In this document: positions 1 to 4,224 of the stretch, piece by piece
How positions within the stretch are numbered: the first letter of the stretch is position 1
How the letters are laid out: every line of letters begins with the position of its first letter
Assembly (NCBI GenBank): GCA_028277195.1
Contig: JANQGS010000154.1
Coordinates: 1 to 5,257, forward strand
From: Candidatus Gastranaerophilales bacterium
GTDB lineage: Bacteria; Cyanobacteriota; Vampirovibrionia; Gastranaerophilales; UBA9971
Length of the DNA: 5,257 bases
Direction of reading: 5' to 3'
Notes under the pieces: model-generated
Database searches by the model: none
What the model saw: the letters and a program-made list of their open reading frames with translations, nothing else
What the model was told of the DNA's origin: nothing
Made by a program: the position numbers and the translations under genes

Positions 1-248
1 TTTAACTTCTTAATTAAATATATGCCACATTTTTTTATAAAATTATCTTCATCCTCCATCTTCACGATATGCTTTAATATTTTAACAATATCCCTGTCAT
101 TTATATCAAAATGAATTTTTAACTGGTTAATATAATTTTGCAGGGATTTCAGCGCAAGTTGCCGTTTCCTGCATTTTTCACGGTAATTAAGGCATTTTTT
201 CGCTATTCCGGCCAAGCAGTCACTATCACTCATTTGTCTTAATTCCAT
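1..248 (-). CDS. Unrecognised small basic helical protein, 5' part only (runs off left edge)
   Basis: An open frame on the minus strand starts at ATG 246-248 and stays open to the left edge, giving 82 residues plus two bases of the next codon, so the C-terminus is missing. The visible part is rich in Lys and Arg. It looks mostly alpha-helical, with a basic stretch (residues 17-34, containing YREKCRKRQ), an amphipathic stretch around LKSLQNYINQLKIHF and a third helix around DIVKILKHIVKMED. It has four cysteines (11, 19, 26, 74), no signal peptide and no membrane segment. An in-frame ATG at 231-233 (Met6) is an alternative start; neither ATG has a convincing Shine-Dalgarno sequence. It diverges from the small secreted gene on its right. 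I do not recognise the family. Coding is inferred from the long open frame in AT-rich DNA and protein-like composition, so it is only moderately secure. Confidence 0.5.
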   Translation of the reverse strand, partial: MELRQMSDSDCLAGIAKKCLNYREKCRKRQLALKSLQNYINQLKIHFDINDRDIVKILKHIVKMEDEDNFIKKCGIYLIKKL

Positions 249-364
249 ACTTTTTTGTTTTTAACTTTATTACTATATAAAGATTAAAGTTTTTTCTGAT
301 TTATTTCATCGGATTAAAGTTTAATATGACAGGTATTAGTTTATCAGGGATTAACAGGAAAAAA
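249..364. promoter_or_regulatory. AT-rich divergent spacer with an 11-bp direct repeat and short inverted repeats
   Basis: This spacer separates two divergent genes and should hold promoters for both, though no clear -35/-10 pair stands out. The 11-mer GATTAAAGTTT occurs exactly at 282-292 and again at 312-322, 30 bp apart start to start. Inverted copies of part of it lie just upstream: AACTTTA at 263-269 pairs with TAAAGTT at 285-291, and CTTTAT at 265-270 pairs with ATAAAG at 277-282. A repeated site on nearly the same helical face could be a regulator-binding site, but AT-rich DNA yields such matches by chance. The regulatory role is inference. Confidence 0.3.
356..359 (+). promoter_or_regulatory. 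Ribosome binding site AGGA that selects the start at 365
   Basis: AGGA followed by a run of five A residues leads directly into ATG 365-367, a normal spacing of five bases. The in-frame ATG at 326 has no purine-rich site at a suitable distance. Starting at 365 also places the hydrophobic segment at the very N-terminus, as expected for a signal peptide. Confidence 0.6.
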
Positions 365-679
365 ATGAAACCAATTTTTATTTTAATATTATTATGCTTT
401 TTGGCTTCAAATAACTCTTTTTCTGTGTACAAACCCGGTATGGAAGCGATAAGAAGCCTTGAGGGCACTAATTATGCCAGGTACATACAGAGGGTTTATA
501 TAAACCCGAAAGAAGAAAACAAATTAATGATTTTAATAAAACCCAATTACTGGGCCGTGCTCACTAAAAAGGACAAAGAAAAGATAATTTCAAAAATTTC
601 TGTCAAATGGCGTGATATATATATAAAATTAAACCCTGAGAGCGATTTTGAGCCGGAGACATGCTTTGCTAATATTTAG
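365..679 (+). CDS. Small predicted secreted/periplasmic protein of unknown function
   Basis: A 104-residue protein when started at ATG 365; an in-frame ATG at 326 would add 13 residues in front of the signal sequence. Residues 1-20 look like a Sec signal peptide: Met-Lys-Pro, then the hydrophobic run IFILILLCFLA, then polar NNSFS, with cleavage plausible after Ser20. Cys11 is too deep in the hydrophobic core and lacks a small residue before it, so a lipoprotein is unlikely. The mature part, about 84 residues, alternates predicted strand and helix: a beta-like stretch RVYINPKEENKLMILIKP, a Trp-containing NYWAVLTKKDKEKIISKI helix with a second Trp in SVKWRD, then a short tail with Cys100. I do not recognise the family. 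The fold hints at a compact periplasmic domain. The last 11 bases overlap the end of the convergent Nudix gene. The region is more AT-rich than the DNA to its right. Confidence 0.6.
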   Translation: MKPIFILILLCFLASNNSFSVYKPGMEAIRSLEGTNYARYIQRVYINPKEENKLMILIKPNYWAVLTKKDKEKIISKISVKWRDIYIKLNPESDFEPETCFANI

Positions 680-1103
680 GATGGTTTTTTTTAAGCGCAA
701 AATCAATTATTTCCTCATGGTCAAACGCCAGCTCGGGCAAATCCCCGACATCAAACCATTGTGCTTCTTTTGCATCATCGCCCGCTTTTATTTTTGTGCC
801 CGTTTCATCAACAAATGCGTAATATACAACACTTACGGTTCTTCCCCTGGGGTCGCGGTTGATTTTCCCGAAGGTATAGAGCTGGTTTAAACAGGGGGTT
901 TTTACGCCGGTTTCTTCTTCGAGTTCACGCTTTGCAGCGGTTTCCAGCTCCTCGTCATAATCCGCAAATCCCCCGGGGATTGCCCATTTGTCCTTAAAGG
1001 GCTGATTTTTCCTCTTTATCAGCAGTATTTTTATTCCATTACCCGTTTTTGACAATATGATTGCATCAACCGTAAGGGCTATGGGTTTATACTTTTTTGT
1101 CAT
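669..1103 (-). CDS. Nudix hydrolase, ADP-ribose pyrophosphatase-like (COG1051 type)
   Basis: A complete single-domain Nudix protein of 144 residues. The Nudix box G-x5-E-x7-R-E-U-x-E-E-x-G-U is perfect at residues 45-67 (G45, E51, R59-E60, E63-E64, G66); these acidic residues bind the catalytic Mg2+ or Mn2+. It is preceded by KRKNQPFKDKWAIPGGF and followed by LYTFGKINRDPRGRTVSVVY (residues 75-94). That combination is typical of the ADP-ribose pyrophosphatase/NrtR-like branch, which cleaves a nucleoside diphosphate linked to another moiety into two phosphates. The winged-helix domain of NrtR regulators is absent, so an enzyme is more likely than a repressor. The substrate cannot be fixed from sequence; ADP-ribose or another NDP-sugar is the best guess. 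It is cytoplasmic, with no signal peptide. The start lies 2 bp after the stop of the upstream 134-residue gene and has no clear Shine-Dalgarno sequence, which suggests translational coupling. Confidence 0.93.
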   Translation of the reverse strand: MTKKYKPIALTVDAIILSKTGNGIKILLIKRKNQPFKDKWAIPGGFADYDEELETAAKRELEEETGVKTPCLNQLYTFGKINRDPRGRTVSVVYYAFVDETGTKIKAGDDAKEAQWFDVGDLPELAFDHEEIIDFALKKNHPKY

Positions 1104-1105
1104 GC

Positions 1106-1510
1106 TTAAACAGAATCAGGAACAAACTCAACCGTCGCGGCATAGTTTTCAAGCGCTAAGGCCAGGGCGTCAGGGTTTTGGAACTCTTTTCCCCTGGCAT
1201 AACCGTGAAAAGCCGGGTAAATAGCCGTTGCTTTTTGCACGGCAGAGGGATTTTTACCGAAATGTTCGAGGTCGGCTTTAACCTGTTTTATTTCGGCTGA
1301 GCCAAATTTTACATCAATGTTATCTATTTTGGCCTTAAATGTTTTTTCTACAAATGTCTTGTTTACATATGCTTTCGGGTCGTACCTCAGGTCAATTTTT
1401 TCCCCCTGGAAGGAAATCCCGTCAGGCATAGGGTCGAATTGCTGTTCATTATTGCCTACCCCGGTATTTTCGTTAAAAGCAGGCCCCTGGCTGTTATTGA
1501 TTTCACTCAT
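1106..1510 (-). CDS. Conserved-looking hypothetical protein, 134 residues, family not recognised
   Basis: The start is well supported: AGAGGG at 1519-1524 sits 8 bases before ATG 1510. Residues 1-30 are polar and low in complexity (Asn, Gln, Gly, Pro), probably disordered. Residues 31-75 look strand-rich (GISFQGEKIDLRYDP, KIDNIDVKFG). Residues 73-126 look helical, with EIKQVKADLEHFGKNP, an alanine-rich segment and DALALALENYAATVEF. There is no cysteine, tryptophan, signal peptide or membrane segment, so a soluble cytoplasmic protein is expected. It lies between the glycosyltransferase (55 bp upstream) and the Nudix gene (2 bp downstream), so it shares a transcript at least with the Nudix gene. 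I do not recognise a family and assign no function; the gene call itself is fairly secure because of the ribosome binding site and tight spacing. Confidence 0.75.
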   Translation of the reverse strand: MSEINNSQGPAFNENTGVGNNEQQFDPMPDGISFQGEKIDLRYDPKAYVNKTFVEKTFKAKIDNIDVKFGSAEIKQVKADLEHFGKNPSAVQKATAIYPAFHGYARGKEFQNPDALALALENYAATVEFVPDSV

Positions 1511-1518
1511 AAAAGAAT

Positions 1519-1524
1519 CCCTCT
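1519..1524 (-). promoter_or_regulatory. Shine-Dalgarno AGAGGG for the 134-residue gene
   Basis: Read on the minus strand, AGAGGG lies 8 bases upstream of ATG 1510-1508. It is one of the better ribosome binding sites in the window and fixes the start of this unrecognised gene. Confidence 0.65.
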
Positions 1525-1542
1525 AAATTTCCCTGGATAACA

Positions 1543-1569
1543 ATTATAATAAGTATATAACATAATCAA
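1543..1569 (-). promoter_or_regulatory. Possible internal promoter ahead of the 134-residue and Nudix genes
   Basis: On the minus strand TTGATT (1569-1564, overlapping the glycosyltransferase stop codon) is followed after 15 bases by a consensus TATAAT (1548-1543). The predicted transcript would start near 1536 and include the AGAGGG ribosome binding site. The spacer is shorter than the ideal 17 bases and the 55-bp gap is AT-rich, so this is tentative. If real, the 134-residue and Nudix genes could be expressed apart from the glycosyltransferase. Confidence 0.3.
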
Positions 1570-2567
1570 TTTTTTTCCAAGAGGTACGCCCCGGCAACGT
1601 TAAAAACCCTGTCCGGCTTTATGTCCTCAAGGCAGGGTGTATAGGTTTCGTCCTGTTTTAAATATTTACATTTCCTTTTGTTGCATGGAACGCATTGCCT
1701 GTGGGAAAATACGGCAATGCAATTTTCCCCGTAAGGCCCGGTTCTGGAGACCGGAGCAGCGCCGTACAGCCCGACAGCAGGCACTCCAACCGCCGTGGCA
1801 ACATGCAGCGGGCCTGTATCACCCGAAATTACAAGGTCGCAAAAGGATAACAGGGCGGTATTCTCTTCCACGCTAACTTTTGCGCAAAATGAGCTGATTT
1901 TAGGCGAGACATCAAGCAGTGTTTCGGAAAACTCCCTGTCCTCAAGCGAACCTGTCAGTATGATTTTGCAGTCATGGTTATCGAGAAATTTTTTGGCCAA
2001 TTCCCTCCAGTATTCCAGTGGCCAGCGCCTGCCCTGTCTTGTTGGGCTCACTCCCATGTTGAAGGCTATTACCGGGCTTTTTTTCCCCAGCAGGACGGAT
2101 ACCCGGTTTTTCACCTCCTGGTTTATATACAGTTTAAGGTTTTTTTCCGGTTCAATGTGTTTAAAGAGTTTTTTTCCTGTTTGCCGGAAGTTTTCAACGG
2201 CATGCAGTTTAAAAGTTTTTTTATACGTAACAGTTTCCGGCATACCGAGCATCAGGGAAAAAAGCCTTGTTCTTATGCCGGGCTGGAGGTTTATAAAAGC
2301 GTCAAACTTTTCTTTCCTGAGTTTTTTTGCGAGTTTCCAGAGTTGTTTATAGGTTTTTCCCTCAGCTATCCAGACTTTATCCAGGTCAGGGTCGTGCAGG
2401 ATATTTTCAGAGGGTGTTTTAAAGCATACGTAGTGAATGCGGGTTTCCGGGTATTTTCTTTTTATGCTGCGGTATAGAGCGGTTGAGTGGACCACGTCGC
2501 CGATTGCGCCAAAGCGGAGGATAAGGATTTTTTTAGGCATGACTTTAAATGTTAGCTCTAACGTCAC
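1566..2567 (-). CDS. Glycosyltransferase family 9 (heptosyltransferase-type, WaaC/WaaF-like)
   Basis: A complete GT9 protein of 333 residues, the usual family length. The N-terminal Rossmann half opens with KILILRFGAIGDVVHSTAL (residues 13-31), whose Gly-Asp pair (G23-D24) belongs to the acceptor/catalytic site of heptosyltransferases. The C-terminal half has the nucleotide-sugar site: NMGVSPTRQGRRWP (170-183), KIILTGS (201-207), SGDTGPLHVATAVGVPAVGLYG (248-269, with the D-T-G-P-L-H signature) and P278-Y-G. GT9 enzymes transfer ADP-activated heptose or related sugars to lipid A-core acceptors on the cytoplasmic face of the inner membrane. Specificity here is not determinable, and other GT9 members act on other glycans. 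Four cysteines form C-x2-C-x4-C-x11-C at 292-312. The start is taken as GTG 2567, with AGGAAG 7 bases upstream; ATG 2540 would start at Met10, closer to the typical family N-terminus. The gene diverges from gpmI and leads the minus-strand cluster. Confidence 0.9.
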   Translation of the reverse strand: MTLELTFKVMPKKILILRFGAIGDVVHSTALYRSIKRKYPETRIHYVCFKTPSENILHDPDLDKVWIAEGKTYKQLWKLAKKLRKEKFDAFINLQPGIRTRLFSLMLGMPETVTYKKTFKLHAVENFRQTGKKLFKHIEPEKNLKLYINQEVKNRVSVLLGKKSPVIAFNMGVSPTRQGRRWPLEYWRELAKKFLDNHDCKIILTGSLEDREFSETLLDVSPKISSFCAKVSVEENTALLSFCDLVISGDTGPLHVATAVGVPAVGLYGAAPVSRTGPYGENCIAVFSHRQCVPCNKRKCKYLKQDETYTPCLEDIKPDRVFNVAGAYLLEKN

Positions 2568-2646
2568 AGGCTTACTTCCTTAATTTTATATTATAATAAT
2601 TTTTTATCAACATTAAATATTAAATTCAATATGAGGCAAAGCCATT
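2568..2646. promoter_or_regulatory. Divergent promoter region between the GT9 gene and gpmI
   Basis: These 79 bp separate two divergently read genes and are almost entirely A and T, unlike the flanking coding DNA. On the plus strand TATAAT at 2592-2597 is a good -10 element about 50 bases before the gpmI start, but no matching -35 is seen at 16-18 bases. On the minus strand TTGATA (2610-2605) lies 16 bases from TAAAAT (2588-2583), a plausible promoter. Its start point would fall near the AGGAAG site, which would fit initiation at ATG 2540 better than at GTG 2567. A GAGG at 2633-2636 is the probable ribosome binding site of gpmI. Exact promoters are uncertain. Confidence 0.45.
2575..2580 (-). 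promoter_or_regulatory. Shine-Dalgarno AGGAAG supporting the GTG start of the GT9 gene
   Basis: On the minus strand AGGAAG is 7 bases upstream of GTG 2567. The alternative ATG at 2540 has no comparable site at normal distance. This favours GTG, although family N-termini and one candidate promoter point to the ATG. Confidence 0.5.
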
Positions 2647-4179
2647 ATGACAAATAAAACAGTGCTCTTAACAATACTGGACGGCTGGGGCTGCGGGGGG
2701 GACTGCCCCTCTAACGCAATAAAATCGGCAAATACCCCTACATTTGACTGCCTGCTCGCCAAATACCCCAATACCTGCATAGCTGCCCACGGAGAAAGCG
2801 TTGGCCTGCCACAGGGCCAGATGGGCAACTCGGAAGTAGGCCACCTGAATATTGGTGCGGGAAGAATAGTCTACCAGGACTTAACAAAAATAAACCTCGC
2901 CATAAGAGATAAAACCTTTTTTAACAACCCTGAACTCCTTAAAGCAGCCGAGCACGCGAGAAAAAACGGCTCTTCCCTTCATTTTATGGGCCTGGTAAGC
3001 GATGGAGGAGTTCATAGTTCCCTGGAGCACCTGTTTGCCTGTATTGAATTTGCAAAACAACAGGGCTTGGAAAAAGTATTTGTGCATGCGTTCCTGGACG
3101 GGAGGGATACCCCGCCAAGAAGCGCTGATAAATACCTTGAACAGCTCGAAAATAAACTTGAACAGGAAGAACTGCCGCAAATAGCATCTATAATGGGCAG
3201 GTATTACGCAATGGACAGGGACCGGAGATGGGACAGGGTAGAAAAAGCCTATAACTGCCTGCTTTTAGGCGAAGGGAAAACCGCATCATCAGCAGGTGAA
3301 GCAATTAAAAATTCCTATGAAGCTGATGATAAAGGGGATGAATTTGTGCTGCCCCGCATAACAAATAATAGCCCCGATTCAAGAATACGGGACAATGATG
3401 CGATAGTTTTTATAAATTTCAGGCCCGACAGGGCAAGGGAAATAACAAGGGCAATAAATGACCCTGGCTTTACCGGTTTTGAGCGAAAAAAAACACCGCA
3501 AAATATTTATTACGTATGCATGACAGAATATGACGAAACCTTTGGCCTGCCTGTAGTTTATCCTAAAGACAGCCTGGCAAATATACTGTCCGATGTGTTG
3601 GATAAAAATAATATTAAGCAGTTCAGGACAGCGGAAACCGAAAAATATGCTCACGTAACCTTTTTTTTCAACGGCGGGGTTGAAAAGGCATACAGCTCGG
3701 AAACAAGGGTTCTTGTGCCCTCGCCAAAGGTTGCGACTTATGACCTGCAGCCTGAAATGAGCGCGCCCGAGGTATGCGAAAAGGTTGTAGAAGCTCTTAA
3801 ATCAGGGCAATACGGCTTTATACTGGTGAATTTTGCCAACCCTGACATGGTAGGCCATACAGGCATACTTGAGGCTGCGGTTAAAGCCATTGAAACGCTT
3901 GACAACTGCCTTAAAAAAATTATTAATACAGTAAAAGAAACCGGTGCGGTAATGCTGTTAACCGCTGACCATGGCAATGCCGAATGCATGGAAGACCCGC
4001 ATACCCGCAAGCCGTTTACTGCTCATACAACCAATCCTGTGCCGTTTATTGTCATAAACTCAAATGAGGCGGCAAAGTTAAGAACAGGCGGCTGCCTGGC
4101 GGATATTGCCCCTACAGTACTGGATTTATTAGGGCTGGAAAAGCCTGCGGAGATGACAGGCAAGTCTTTAGTCGAATGA
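2647..4179 (+). CDS. gpmI: 2,3-bisphosphoglycerate-independent phosphoglycerate mutase
   Basis: A complete 510-residue protein, matching the usual 505-515 of GpmI. It interconverts 3- and 2-phosphoglycerate in glycolysis and gluconeogenesis through a phosphoserine intermediate, in the cytoplasm, using two Mn2+ ions. All hallmark residues are visible. The phosphatase domain has D12 (LDGWG), nucleophile S62 in QMGNSEVGHLNIGAGR, D400 and H404 (NPDMVGHTG), D441-H442 (TADHGNAE) and H460. The inserted transferase domain (about 77-310) has H123 (SDGGVHS), R153-D154 (DGRDTPP), R185 and R191 (MGRYYAMDRDRRWDR), and R259 and R262 (NFRPDRA). K333 lies in TEKYAHVTFFFNGG. The start ATG 2647 is preceded by GAGG 10 bases upstream and gives the canonical N-terminus. 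It is read alone: divergent from the glycosyltransferase and convergent with fliY, 45 bp apart. The more usual glycolytic partners (pgk, tpiA, eno) are not in the window. No truncation or missing catalytic residue. Confidence 0.98.
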   Translation: MTNKTVLLTILDGWGCGGDCPSNAIKSANTPTFDCLLAKYPNTCIAAHGESVGLPQGQMGNSEVGHLNIGAGRIVYQDLTKINLAIRDKTFFNNPELLKAAEHARKNGSSLHFMGLVSDGGVHSSLEHLFACIEFAKQQGLEKVFVHAFLDGRDTPPRSADKYLEQLENKLEQEELPQIASIMGRYYAMDRDRRWDRVEKAYNCLLLGEGKTASSAGEAIKNSYEADDKGDEFVLPRITNNSPDSRIRDNDAIVFINFRPDRAREITRAINDPGFTGFERKKTPQNIYYVCMTEYDETFGLPVVYPKDSLANILSDVLDKNNIKQFRTAETEKYAHVTFFFNGGVEKAYSSETRVLVPSPKVATYDLQPEMSAPEVCEKVVEALKSGQYGFILVNFANPDMVGHTGILEAAVKAIETLDNCLKKIINTVKETGAVMLLTADHGNAECMEDPHTRKPFTAHTTNPVPFIVINSNEAAKLRTGGCLADIAPTVLDLLGLEKPAEMTGKSLVE

Positions 4180-4224
4180 GTAAATTTTTATTATTTTTAC
4201 ACCCAGGGATTGGGGGGCGCCCTT

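Noticed and set aside
326..364. Upstream ATG 326 as start of the small secreted protein
   Set aside because: It would put 13 polar residues in front of the signal peptide and has no suitably spaced ribosome site, whereas ATG 365 has AGGA five bases upstream.
648..890. Plus-strand open frame of 80 codons opposite the Nudix gene
   Set aside because: It is antisense to the Nudix coding region and overlaps the end of the small secreted gene in another frame; no domain or ribosome site is seen.
669..1103. Nudix gene as an NrtR-type transcriptional repressor
   Set aside because: The Nudix domain resembles that branch, but the protein ends after 144 residues with no winged-helix DNA-binding domain, and the catalytic Nudix box is intact.
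1535..1545. GGATAACAATT, identical to the right half of the E. coli lac operator
   Set aside because: Only one half-site matches; the AATTGTGAGC half is missing, no LacI-type gene or lactose context is present, and an 11-base match in an AT-rich spacer can be chance.
1795..2477. Overlapping plus-strand open frames opposite the GT9 gene
   Set aside because: Both are antisense to strongly conserved GT9 motifs, have Phe/Ser-rich composition typical of complements of Lys/Glu-rich genes, and have no supporting ribosome sites.
4180..4224. Possible bidirectional terminator between gpmI and fliY: GTAAA/TTTAC arms at 4180-4184 and 4196-4200, and palindrome GGGCGCCC at 4215-4222 followed by TTTT
   Set aside because: The first stem is only five A/T-rich pairs with an 11-base loop, and the GC palindrome has no loop, so it cannot form a normal intrinsic hairpin. 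Termination here is likely from gene layout but not shown by the sequence.
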